From assembly GCF_016906535.1 (NCBI RefSeq), contig NC_057371.1, positions 310,001 to 374,000 on the forward strand: 64,000 bases of DNA. Direction: 5' to 3'. The translations under genes were made by a program, and so were the position numbers. Origin of the DNA: Rhizoctonia solani. Its lineage: Eukaryota; Basidiomycota; Agaricomycetes; Cantharellales; Ceratobasidiaceae. Of this stretch, positions 41,586 through 51,727 are shown one piece after another. Position 1 is the stretch's first letter, and every line of letters begins with the position of its first letter. The notes beneath the pieces were generated by a model, which saw only the letters and a list, made by a program, of their open reading frames with translations, ran no database searches and was not told the origin of the DNA.

Positions 41586-41757
41586 TGTCATAAACAGAGG
41601 AAAATAGAACTAGCCGGAATTGAACCAGCTTGACCACTAAGCCATAGAGCCCTATTATTCCTCTGCTGACAACCCATGATTACACCTGCTACCCCCAAAT
41701 TTGGGCTTGGGCCAGCATGCAACCACTTGTACTGGTCATGTGACCGTGTCCAGGACA
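41586..41757 (-). mobile_element. 172-bp TG/CA mini-element with tRNA-like core, copy 2
   Basis: It is identical to copy 1 except for one C fewer in a C run, and is flanked by its own duplication GCTTG (41581-41585, 41758-41762). The different target duplications show that the two copies inserted independently. Excision restores the end of the B pol. Confidence 0.78.
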
Positions 41758-41795
41758 GCTTGTGACTCCGCCAAGAGCCTTTAAGGGGGGGGCAA

Positions 41796-42353
41796 TGTTA
41801 CACCCTCAAGAATTATACCATTGGATTTGCCTATTTTTCCTTTTATTTTTAGTATTTTTTACGGACTCTTTATCTTCACTTTTTGATCACGTGATCTTGG
41901 CGCTTATCTATGCCAAGATGCCGCACCGAGATGCCATGCCAAGGGCGCTTAGGAGTAATCCACGCTTCTGCGCAGTCCGCAGCACAATTCTCATTTCACA
42001 TATGTACTTCCATTCTCACGCGCACAGACCATGTAGATAGTGCGTTCTCTCCTATATACAGCAGGAAAAACGCTTGGAAACCCCAAGTTGTTTTTACCTT
42101 GTCTCTTACTCATTAGAGAAGGTATTCAGCCAGCTAAGTAGCTGGCCCCTAAGTAGTTTGCAGACGCTCACCTCCCCTTGACCTATCACACCTCCCAGGC
42201 CTCAGGCCCCTTCACCGTCAGTAGTTAGAAGTAGAGCGCCTTAAGCGCTAGTAGTATAGCCTTAGATAGTCATCTTACTTAAACTAGTGTAGTAGTACGG
42301 CCTTAAGCGCCCGCTTCCATTAGCGTGTACCCACCTTACAGTGGTGTACAACA
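41796..42353 (+). repeat. Right LTR of element B
   Basis: 558 bp, preceded by AAGGGGGGGGCAA as polypurine tract and followed by TAATC (42354-42358). Confidence 0.9.
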
Positions 42354-42358
42354 TAATC

Positions 42359-42710
42359 CCTGATACACCAAAAAGACAATATCTCATGGTGGCGGGGTAT
42401 CTTCATTTGGGGGTGCATTACCCAAGAGGGAGTTGGGTGATTGTACCTTATACAATGCAAGCTGAACGCCCTGGGATACATTGAAATCCTTGGGGACGCC
42501 TTCTTTGGAACCCTTGCCAACTATAAAATCACCCTGTTCAACATTACATTCCAGCACAACCAAGATCCAAAGCATACAGCCAGGCTGACACAATGTTGGC
42601 TTGCCAGTTGGGGCATAAGCGTCCTCCCATGGCCATCAAAAAGCCCAGATTTGAATATAATTGAGAACGTCTGGTGGCATCTGAAGGAGCACATGCGTAC
42701 TCACTGACCT
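42359..42710 (+). pseudogene. Tc1 transposase, C-terminal fragment
   Basis: The frame has QHNQDPKHTARL (second catalytic Asp block), then SPDLNIIENVWWHLK with the final catalytic Glu, and ends shortly after. The upstream part (LMVAGYLHLGVH) is in another frame. It joins the central fragment across element B. Identity with Tc1/mariner transposases is clear from DPKHT and SPDLNxIENxW. Confidence 0.85.
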
Positions 42711-42933
42711 CCCGCTTCAAATAAGGAAGAATTATGGAAAATAGTGAGGGACAAATGGAAACAAATTTCCCCAAAATATATTGGCAATTTGTATGATTCA
42801 TTACTGCGTCAAGTACAAGCTGTGTATTTAGCTAAAGGTGGAAACACCAAATACTAAAATTTGTATCCAAATTATTCAGTTTTGCATGTCATTTTGGGTG
42901 CATGCATGCAGTTGCAGGTGCAATTTGAAATGC
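42711..42933 (+). other. Tc1 transposase tail and 3' untranslated part
   Basis: The first about 100 bp still resemble the end of a Tc1 transposase in a shifted frame (EELWKIVRDKWKQIS). The rest is AT-rich, with nothing else seen before the terminal repeat. Confidence 0.55.
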
Positions 42934-43140
42934 TCAAAAAGAATGAGCCAGCCCAAAAATTTCGCTCACGCGTATCTCCACGAGGAGACTTAGTTTCGAT
43001 CTAAAACTTTGTACATATGTTCTATACTACTGTATCTACATAATTTACTATTACATCGTAAACGAATTCTCAATCGTGCGGGTGACGCGTGAGCGTCATT
43101 GATTTGAGCTCACGTGGCTCAATCTTTTTGGGCGCAAGTG
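42934..43140 (-). repeat. Right terminal inverted repeat of the Tc1 element
   Basis: 207 bp, the reverse complement of 3839-4044 with about nine differences and one 1-bp indel. It ends GGGCGCAAGTG, then TA. Confidence 0.9.
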
Positions 43141-43142
43141 TA

Positions 43143-44290
43143 TGTGCTCGGCACCATGGTGGCTATTATCAGATACATCCCAACGCTGACGTCTAAGTCG
43201 TGGCCTACAAGTACGAAGCTATAGACCGAATCAAGGAATGGATCCTAGGACCCGCATTATGCTGGAGGATGCAGTATATTAAGACGCTATATGTAGTAAT
43301 ACAATGAATAAAGCGGAAATAGGAAGTAAACACATGATGCATTCAACGGAATTAAGAACGGCACCAACACCTATATATGACATTTGTACACGTGCCGATA
43401 GGCGGAAGGGGTCATGACTTCTTAATCCAGAGCATGCTGGTGCGTTGAATAGAACGTTAAGTGTTGACCTTTCAGAATCAGACCACCGGAATGACGTCGC
43501 CAACCTGACCAAGTTATTCGAATAAAACCCAATTCCACATTTATTGAAAGTGTTGCAAAGATCCCCAGGATTCCGGGGCACAAGCCCCCCCCCCCCCAAA
43601 AAAAAAATTCCCACAGTGTTGTGGAACCCGTCAAGTCAATTCTCCTTAGCGAATCGGCTGACTGGAGGATGGTGCGTATCTTGGGAGTTGGCGACTTTGA
43701 TCTTAGTGCTCTAGCTTCGGAGGTTACCAAGTGTTCATATATGCACTTGTAAAGTCATTGTCATTCGAATACCCAGGACTACAATGGCCGTTATCCGATG
43801 CGTCGCAACGCTGACGCACAAGTTATGATATACAACTTGAAGTCTAAGCCTGAAGCCGCAGACCAAAGCAAGGAATGACGTAAGGGCTCGTATGACACTG
43901 AATCGCCGTCCCTTAAGCCTAGAGTCTTTAACTGCTACATATAGAAACACAACGAATAAAGTTGAAATAAGAAGTAAACGCACGGTAGATAGGACCGATA
44001 ATTAAGAATGATGTCGACAAACGAAAGATGTCATAACATCTAAATTTAGGGCGTGTTAGCGTGTTCGTTCGAAAATAAAGTATCAATGCCAGCTTTTGAG
44101 AAACCGAGTACTGGAATGACGTCGCCAACTTTGTCAAATTATCCAAAGCAGGGACCTAATTCGAGAGCTCTTCAAAGTGTCGTAAGGATTTCCGATGATT
44201 CTGGAGATACACATTCTGGGACTCCCACAGTTCAGCCGCCTTGGTGGATCACTCCAGAGAGTCTAGAAATAGAATTTTATTAAGTCTGTG
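43143..44290. repeat. Two diverged tandem copies of an SDR-upstream-related unit of about 600 bp
   Basis: The blocks at about 43165-43560 and about 43797-44200 align in the same order, with a shift of about 630-650 bp: CAACGCTGACG; AATAAAG-GAAATA-GAAGTAAACGCA/ACA; GGAATGACGTCGCCAAC; TCCCACAG. The upstream-region motifs also match positions 300-500 beside SDR copy 2. SDR coding sequence is no longer recognisable. A short plus frame (44053-44283, 76 codons) shares TGMTSPT with the other unit, but I cannot assign it. An 14-C then 9-A run lies at about 43587-43609. Confidence 0.5.
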
Positions 44291-45078
44291 CAAATTAAGC
44301 AAATATAAGATCACAAATGAACAAAAAGCATAAGTAACTATCAATTCGGTGCCAACTAATTTTGGTTGCATCGTACCTTAACAAAGCAAGCTAGGCTACG
44401 GTGGTGTTGGAGCCGTTGTTCCATGGAGCTGAAGGTAAAAACAAGAGGTCTGGTATGTGCGGGTACAAGTGCCTGATACGCACAAGTGGTTGCTGTGCCA
44501 CATCGATGAATATAACTGGAAGAGCCCAGAGGCTAATCAATAAACGCTTCTTTCCTGTAAAATGCGTCGGGAGACTAGGATCGGGAATTTCAATTTTCAA
44601 TACAACGATCCATGTCAATGCTCATCATCATGACTTGGAATTGTTGAGGTACCGAGATAACTAATACATTAAATGATATGCACTATCTTGATTAATCGCG
44701 GCATTCCGAGTGATTTCCAACAGGTTGCTTCTGTGATAAAATGCCGTGATGGCTGATGAGCAAAGTGCCAAGAAACCTATGCTTATTTTGGGCATTGACT
44801 TGCGCAATGGCAAAAGATTTTGTGTGAAGAGGGATAAGTGTCCCTAATAAGAAAAGTCTATAATATGATGAGATTGAATAACAGATCTGCCTAGGAGGGT
44901 TCGCACCGCATTGATTCTACAGGCTTACTTGTTCCAAGGATCAATCGTACTGAAATGGATTCAGTTGGCAGCCGTGCCAGAACTCGGACAGTTGACGCGC
45001 CAAATTAGAGCACAAAGACAATGGGCTTATTCGCGTCAACTCCCGCTTTAGTAGCGTACTTTATCAGGGGGTGGCATA
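44291..45078. other. Intergenic stretch, no assignable gene
   Basis: An 87-codon plus frame (44401-44664) is the longest. It has no family motif that I recognise and no clear splice neighbours. Nothing else is seen before the transposon edge. Confidence 0.35.
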
Positions 45079-45113
45079 AGGACCCCCGATTATCCCGGGG
45101 GAGGCTTCTTCGG
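45079..45113 (+). repeat. Left terminal inverted repeat of the Ulp1-DDE transposon
   Basis: 35 bp, identical to the reverse complement of 51693-51727. It contains the internal palindromic CCCGGG. Confidence 0.85.
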
Positions 45114-45258
45114 CTTCCGGACATGGATCCTAGTGGCCGGGAGGGGGGAGGCATCGTTTTTTCCGGACATGAAGCCCTGGTTGGAGGGGGGTAGGCATCG
45201 TGCAAATCCGGACATGAAGGGGTCGCCGCGGCCCGAGGCTTCTTCGGCTTCCGGACAT
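45101..45258 (+). repeat. Left subterminal repeats, four copies
   Basis: GAGGCTTC or GAGGCATC followed about 8-10 bases later by CCGGACAT, at about 45101, 45148, 45191 and 45235. The spacing is close to 45 bp. Such arrays near transposon ends are typically transposase-binding sites; that role is inferred. Confidence 0.65.
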
Positions 45259-45607
45259 CACGTGGAGGTCCATCCTCCGGGGAAAATTTTTTCCGGGCGC
45301 TAACGCCGTCAAAGGGTCACTTTTGATCGTAACGGTATTCAACTTACAGCCTCGCTCGGGGGCTAGGTTATGTTTCTAGTATATCAACCTACTGTATTTA
45401 CTAGTTTAAGTTGAATTTATTGTTTTCCCATTCCGTTTTGAGCTTGATGCCCCGGGTATATGCGTTTGCATTTGGCTTATAATTACCAACACTCGGGGTT
45501 ATTTTCTGAGCTTCGCACACAAATTTTTCGTTGGTGTTAGTGATTTACGTGACCATAGCCAGAGTCAGAGCTCCTTCGTGCTCGAATTTCCATCTCGTGC
45601 GAGTACT
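45259..45607 (+). promoter_or_regulatory. Upstream region of the transposon gene
   Basis: No coding is seen. It is AT-rich from about 45360 and pyrimidine-rich in places, and presumably holds the promoter. No clear TATA box stands out. Confidence 0.35.
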
Positions 45608-48600
45608 ATGGGAAGTTTAGGCAAATTGTCTGCGCGTAATATCATTGCGCCCGGGCAGGATATAATCGAACAGAACAGCGCGCTTTCCATCCCCAATATT
45701 TTCTTAAATTTGCTCCCCGCCTTTGATGCTCCAGTCCCCGATGCTCTTCGATTCACTTTCCCACCTCTGAATAATAATTCGCCCGAGCAAATCGCCTCTT
45801 CTACGACTCGTTTCCACGATCATTTGCCCACAGCAATTGGTGCGGATCTCATTGGTCATTCGATTCCCGATCCTACACTCTTCCTATCTCTGCGGAAAGA
45901 GTGGCAGAATGTACAGCCCGATGAAGTCCAGTCGATATTCCATGTGACAAACGATGGAAACGCTCATTATTACCCAATCTGGATATTGACATGGTGGGAA
46001 TTAGTGCTATCAGGCAGACAGAAACAGGACCAATGGCGTAGCGCGTGTGACTGGCTATCCCAAGCTAAATCGACTTCAAACCACCCGGCTGCTTTACAAG
46101 TTTTCACTCAAGCATGGGATTATATATCGCATATAGGATGGGACACTGCAATTCCGTTCGAAACCAGATGCTCTGCCGCTGATCTATCGTTCTTTCTCTC
46201 AAACAATTGGTTGGCCACTCGACATATTGATTGGATGCTCGAATCGGCGCAGCTCCGCTTTGAATCACGCGAACCAGGCGAGGCTCAATTGCGACCTCCC
46301 CATAATTCAGTTATTTTCTACTCACCCGAAGTCCTCCGGGGCATTATTCGACGATTCGAAACCATTCCACCCAGTATTCCTCCCGAAGCGATCTCTCGGT
46401 TTCTTTCGCCACTTCAAAATCGGATTCGAAATGGGGAGCGCCCACTGCTCTATACCGTCTATAACTACTCTGACGTACACTGGATCGCGCTAGAGGTTGA
46501 CTTCAACCGGCAGGTCATCCGTTATGGCGACTCGATGGGTGGCCAGAGAAGTTCGGCTCGCATTCGGAATATAATCAACGCCTGGCTGAAAGCGACTTGG
46601 GGTTACGACAAATTTGTGTCTGAACAGATGCCATGCGGTACTCAAGTGGACGATGCGACTTCCTGTGGAGTTTGTGCGGTCAATACCATTGAAAGGCAGG
46701 TCTTTGAAGACCCATTATGGGACGAAGGTCTTGCCTCGGCATATCGGGCATCAAAATTTGTGGAAATAGCGTACCGAATATTAGTGCCGAATGTAAGCTT
46801 CTCCTTGTGCCTATTGCTGATCCCGTGTATCTACTAAACATATTTATTTCAAAGGGATCTGATTCCATTATCAACCCCCCATTGCCGATATCGCGCATAT
46901 TGGCCAATTCGTTAGCTGGGTCAATCGGACAAGGTTTATTTATTGCCGAGCCCCCAACATCTCCTCATCAAGCCTCCGGTTATCTCTCCTCCGATGACAA
47001 TTTCTTCGATGGATTTTCTTCAGATGTAATCGAGAATGTCGAATTCAACGCCTTAAACTTATCCGATGACCAGACCGATGGGGATGCAACGGATGATCCA
47101 GAGCTCGTGCATCGAAACCAGGTTTTGATACGCTCGGGATTGGACTCAGACTCGAGTTCAGACTCCAACTCCAGCTCAGAGAGTTTGAAACGCCCGAGAA
47201 AACGACAAAAGCCTGGGAAGTCGGCAGCACATACCCGGACTGTCTTAGGAGCCGTTCGCGAAGGAAACTTTCAAATCGACAACCTTCGATGGGCTCGTTT
47301 TGAAGCAACGATCAAAGATCTCGATAATTATGCTGTGCTCGATCGCGAAAACCCACTATATGTACGACACTCGACATGCGGGAATAAGTTCAAGATGCGC
47401 CAGCCATACGATACCAAAAATTTCAAAACACACGTCCAAGCAAAAACTTGTGGGCCACAGGCGACAGGAGCATCCTCAGGAAGAAAGTCAAAAAGCTTGA
47501 AGAAGTCCGATGGTGCCGGAATGCTCCCTCTCACCTCGTTTGCTGGTTTCAAACGGCGTTCTGACCGCTCTATCAGCACTAGTGCAAATCTTACTGGCCC
47601 AGAGCCACAGCTTTCTACTCCTGGCTTGCCTGCTATGGTCGCATCTTCGTCATCTACTTCAACACCATCTTCTCAGCAGGAGATCGAGCGCATGTGCCCA
47701 GGCCTCTCGGAAGAAGATATGTCAGGTATATCTAATTACTTGCTTCGAACTACGTATATTGGGGGAGGAAGTCGCGCATATAAGCACTTTGCGTTTGCTC
47801 TTTATTCAATACCATATGCCGAACTCGGAGCAGAAGAGCAACAGAATGTTCGGAACGAAGCTCATGGAAATGTCGCCTGGCGTGTAGATGAGTCCCGTAA
47901 TGTTGTTATTGCCTCGGCCTGTACTCGCATTGCTCGAAGAGGGCGCACTTCAGACGGCAGATTGCGTTCATGCAAAAATTGTGCGGCTCTGTTGAAGCTC
48001 CGACGTTTCAGAGCCGCTGTCCGATATGAAGCAAAGCCGAATCAAAAATTTACCAATAGGCGATGGGTTCGGGCATCCTCGTGCATGCAGTTTGCGAAGG
48101 TACACGGTGTGTATGAACTCATTGTCAACAAGGTAAGTTACATTCATTATTATTTAATTTCCTTTCAAACTGAAAAATTGATGATTTTAGGACGAGAGGA
48201 CTCCAGCGCAACGATTTCTTTTACAGGTACTTAAAGGCGAAATGAAAGATCGAAAGATTTTCTGTGGGATGGTTGAAGTGATGGCAATGATGGACGACAA
48301 GGCGCTTCGTGGAGTTGGCCTTCAGAATGCCAAATATCCCCCCGAATTCGACCAATTTTGCCACGAAATCGTCAATATATCCCCACTTGCATATCAAACA
48401 TTTCGTAACATCTTTGGGGGTCGAACTGCATCGAATTTTCGGTATGTAGCACCAGTTATTATCTAGTTACAGGCCTATTGAGAGTCTTTGTAGAGTAATC
48501 CGAGGCCGAGAGCGTCGTTTCCCTCTAGCAATCGACGATGGTGTTTTCGAAATTGCACAGATTTATTTTTCTTCGATTAATTACACAGGCCCGGTGTGCT

Positions 48601-51507
48601 TGTCATGCGATGACACCAAGCTCCTGCCCGCTCTCAAAACCTACTACGATACAAGTACAAAACTGTGGTATTTGCTTGGCGGAACTACGGGCGCCATCGC
48701 TGTTGCAAGCACAGAAGAACTTACGTCAATTCTGAAGGATGGGAAACTTTCCAAGGCTTCGAAGGTACGATCCTTAAACTAGCGCTGGACTTGGGCCTAA
48801 TCCCTATTATAGCTTCGGCTCTGGGTTTTACAGGTCCCATTGCCGCATATACCCCCTCTTGCCATTGCTGCACTACCAATTGCCTCAAATGCTACGACCC
48901 AGTCACTTATTGGCTACTTGAAACTTGTCATTCAAGGCCTACTTGCCCGAGGAATACATGTCATTTCGTATGCTACGGATGGCAGCGCAATCGAACAAAA
49001 TATCCAGGAGTCACTCTTTATGTCCATGGATAAATACCGACACTATACTGTCCCGCATCCTTCACGGCGCCTTCCCAACAGCCTATCTACTCCAGACCCC
49101 TTGGACTTCAAACTAGGTCTCTTAGACGGCAAGACCAAGGATAATCCATGTGTAATCATCCAGGATAGTAAACACGCACTCAAAACATTGCGTAATACCC
49201 TATACTCAGGTGCTCGGCTTTTAGTAATGGGTTCCAGGACACCAATGTATTCTCAAGTTCGCGACATTGCTGAAGATCCCGATTCAACCCTCCATCGTCG
49301 CGATGTCGAAAATAACGATCGGCAGGACGATGTTTCCACGGAATGTGTATTCAACCAGTTCACACTTTCATTCGTAGTCAAAAAACGACCCCAGTACCTT
49401 GGCTTAGCAGTCTATCTATACATAGCAGGTGAACTCGGTGATGCATACCAGAGCCGACACATTTTGCACGCAGATCGGCTGTGGATGGTACTTCGAGCAA
49501 AATTCTTCTTCGATTTCTGGCGACAATTTCTCCTGGACTCTGGCTACTTATTATCTCGATATTTCATCTCGCAACAGGCTTTCAACATCTTAACAACAAT
49601 AATTGAGGGCTTAATCTTGCTCATCTATGCTTATCGTGACTATATGCCCGAGGGGACTCCCCTTTTACCCTGGCTGCACTCGAGTGAAGCCTGCGAACAC
49701 TTTTTTGCCGAAATGCGAAAGCTTGTTCCAGACTTTACATACCTTGACTTTATTTTCTCTGTGCCTAAACTTCGTGTTCTGCTCCGCGCATCCTATCGAA
49801 ACAGTCCCGAGTTTTCCGCAGCATCGACAGAGCGTCAGAGGAAAGCAACTGGCTACCAGCATACATACATGGATTCAACAAATGTTGACTTGTCACTTCT
49901 AGCTTGCTTCCCAACAGACGGCGAGATTGCAGAAATTGCATATATTGCATACCGCGAGGCGATTCTACTTGCTCAGGCAGTGAATATACTTCCCGATGAC
50001 CTGGTCCCTGCAACAGCGCTGGACCATACAAGTACATTTGATCAATCTGAAGAAGATACAAGCCCCGAGTCCAACACAGGTGTGGCAGAAGACTTATCAT
50101 CAAGTGAAGCGTTTCAAGAGCTAGTTGAGCTTGCAGATGCCCACGACCTTCCGCTTGAATCAATTTCTATTCAACGCGATAACTTAGTGTATGCTAATGC
50201 GGCTCTTCAAACCGAGGCCACGGCTCTCATGTAAGTGGACAAAATCTCTCTAATTGTTCCCAAATGGCTGATAATATTTTCCTGCCACGGTGTTTTAGTG
50301 ACAACCTTCCCCCCGAAAACGATGCCGATGTACTGCTTGACCGCACAGCCGTTGAGGAACATACAAAATCGACCACAGAAATGTCTGACCCCAACTTTCT
50401 TGAGTCACAAATTCAAGATATGAATAGCGAAACCTTTCCCCAACAACGCTCTTTGGTCGAGCTCAACTTTGATATCCTACTGCAGATCCGACAGCGCCAT
50501 CAAAATCCACGCGCACTCAAGAGTAGCAAAAATTATGCAAAATTTAAGGCAGGCGTGAGCATATATTGTAGTCACTCATCGTCAACACTGATTATTGATA
50601 TACGATCATACATAGCTACTAGGTAAAACTGCCTCCCAACAAGGGGAGGTCCTTCCAGGCTCATTGGCTACCCCGCACGCATCGGAAGGACTATCAACAG
50701 AGACAAGTCACGCAGCGCTAGCTCGCTCGTTCTTGCAGACATTGCGCGATCATGAGCTTAGTAGTCATAAGATCTCCCCCCGCCTACAACGCTGGATTGT
50801 AAGTGGGGGTGAGACGGATGGACAATTCAAGGGCAACACAGCAAATGCTAAAAAAGCCGCAGAGACCCGTGCAGACTCCGTAAGTAATGTTTCAAGTTCG
50901 CTACTTTACCAGAAAAACGTTGTAAATAACCGAATTCTTGATAGTATGTCAAACTTCGACGCGATTGCTTGCGGAAACGCGGCATTCCCAGGCTACTCGA
51001 AGATATTGCCACGGCACGAATTACTATCATTGACCCAATCAAACCCGGGACTTTTGTCTGGATTATGTTGGAAAAGCAAATTATGCTTGGACGAGGTAAG
51101 TCTTGACTCATATTTATGCAGAAAAACTCAAACTGGATATTACAGTTATGGCTATATACATCAAGGAGGGCGGATACAATGGGATGAACCTATGGGTCCC
51201 CCAGACCACTCATCTCGGGCACATCTCATATGTCGCAGTCCAAACCTATCAGAAGGTTGCATCGCGGGCCAAGTATCGTGCTATACATCTTGGTCGGCCA
51301 ATGGAGATCCCGTACTACCAACTTGTACCGACAAACGAGCTCTTGATGCGCGTCGGCTTCGTAAACACGCCAGGCTCGGAAACTGAGGACATCGAATTGA
51401 AGGATCGCCACATTCTCGACGAGAGAGATGAATTGGCGCGTCTTTTACCCGAACTAGAGAAGGCCGGTATACCACGAGTGGGTTCAAAAGCCAGAACGGG
51501 ATCGTAA
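45608..51507 (+). CDS. Ulp1-type protease / zinc-binding / DDE-like transposase fusion, nine exons, about 1804 residues
   Basis: My splice model is 45608-46792, 46855-48132, 48191-48441, 48494-48764, 48834-50230, 50299-50554, 50616-50879, 50945-51095, 51146-51507. All introns are GT-AG, 50-70 bp, and every phase joins. Residues 1-395 hold a C48 (Ulp1) protease: H291 (VHWIALEVDF), D308 (RYGDSM), Q346 and C353 (TQVDDATSCGV). A basic/acidic linker follows, then a zinc-binding motif (C570, NFKTHVQAKTC) and CKNC. The transposase-like core has SCDDTKLLP (944-945), QDSKHALKTLRN (1106, with the D-x2-H pattern of P/hAT/MULE-type enzymes) and SSEACEHFFAEMR (about 1280). The C-terminus has ITIIDPIKPGTFVWIML. 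Protease and transposase in one polypeptide is unusual. The 1-395 part could instead be a separate gene if the first intron is not used. Confidence 0.72.
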
Positions 51508-51692
51508 AAGGAAAATATGTATATAGATATAGATATGTACATTTAAGCGCCGGGCGCATACGGCCCGAGGCATCGTTCAACTTCCGGACATGGAGGGTTT
51601 GGGCTCCGAGGCATCCGCGGGTTCCGGATATGAGTCATATAGGTGGCCGCCGAAAAGCTTCCGGATATGAACACTAGTAGGAGGCCGGATTT
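51508..51692 (+). repeat. Right subterminal region with three repeat copies
   Basis: It follows the stop codon. The repeats GAGGCATC..TTCCGGACATG (51567-51592), GAGGCATC..TTCCGGATATG (51608-51632) and CCGAAAAGCTTCCGGATATG (51650-51669) point the same way as those at the left end. Confidence 0.65.
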
Positions 51693-51727
51693 CCGAAGAA
51701 GCCTCCCCCGGGATAATCGGGGGTCCT
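51693..51727 (-). repeat. Right terminal inverted repeat of the Ulp1-DDE transposon
   Basis: 35 bp, the exact reverse complement of 45079-45113. Confidence 0.85.

Larger units (their letters stand above)
40176..41784 (+). pseudogene. Element B pol, 3' part (integrase and chromodomain), interrupted by two mini-elements
   Basis: It resumes the pol of B after element D: zinc finger HNSPLAGHPG and CCPIC, then YNFITGFP (40387-40389 is Asn where C has Asp784), SDRG, and DGQTERVNQF. The C-terminal chromodomain has YEVEQILDSKRQQGKWFYLI. One base is missing near 40798 compared with C, shifting the frame before the last catalytic block. Mini-elements interrupt at 40439 and 41586. Without the second, the frame ends KACDSAKSL and TAA (41782-41784). 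Confidence 0.87.
16753..42353 (+). mobile_element. Element B: Ty3/gypsy chromodomain retrotransposon, interrupted and dead
   Basis: LTRs at 16753-17314 and 41796-42353 start TGTTACACCC and end GTGTACAACA. The 5-bp duplication TAATC lies at 16748-16752 and 42354-42358. The order is leader, gag, pol (protease, reverse transcriptase, RNase H, integrase, chromodomain). Pol is split at 21183 by element D and by two mini-elements. It is also dead by YLDN in place of YLDD, by loss of an integrase aspartate, and by a frameshift near 40798. It is of the same family as element C (28143-34404), which shows what B looked like when whole. Confidence 0.9.
3839..43140 (+). mobile_element. Tc1/mariner-type element, interrupted by nested insertions
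   Basis: The two ends are inverted repeats of 206 and 207 bp (3839-4044 and 42934-43140), flanked by TA at 3837-3838 and 43141-43142, as expected for Tc1/mariner target duplication. After removing the insertions at 4211, 16753 and their contents, about 2.1 kb remains, carrying one degenerate transposase frame. The flanks join into a sequence that matches the uninterrupted upstream region of SDR copy 2 at about 400-500, which independently confirms the element edges. Three of its own coding segments survive, at about 4115-4210, 16294-16752 and 42359-42710. Confidence 0.88.
45079..51727 (+). mobile_element. DNA transposon with perfect 35-bp terminal repeats, encoding a Ulp1-DDE fusion protein
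   Basis: 45079-45113 (starting AGGACCCCCGATTATCCC) and 51693-51727 are exact inverted repeats over 35 bp. Both ends also carry direct copies of a subterminal repeat (GAGGCWTC, then TTCCGGACATG about 10 bases later): four on the left (45101-45258), three on the right (51567-51669). One spliced gene fills the interior. I could not find a clear target duplication, so the outer edges could extend slightly. Perfect terminal repeats and an open gene suggest recent movement. Confidence 0.8.

Noticed and set aside
16753..42353. CRISPR array, riboswitch or bacterial-type operon
   Set aside because: No regularly spaced short repeats or operon structure; introns, LTRs and Tc1 sequences mark the window as eukaryotic.
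48442..48472. 31-bp alternative to the third intron of the Ulp1-DDE gene
   Set aside because: It keeps the frame, but 31 bp is very short; the 52-bp alternative ending at 48493 also keeps the frame and fits the other introns.
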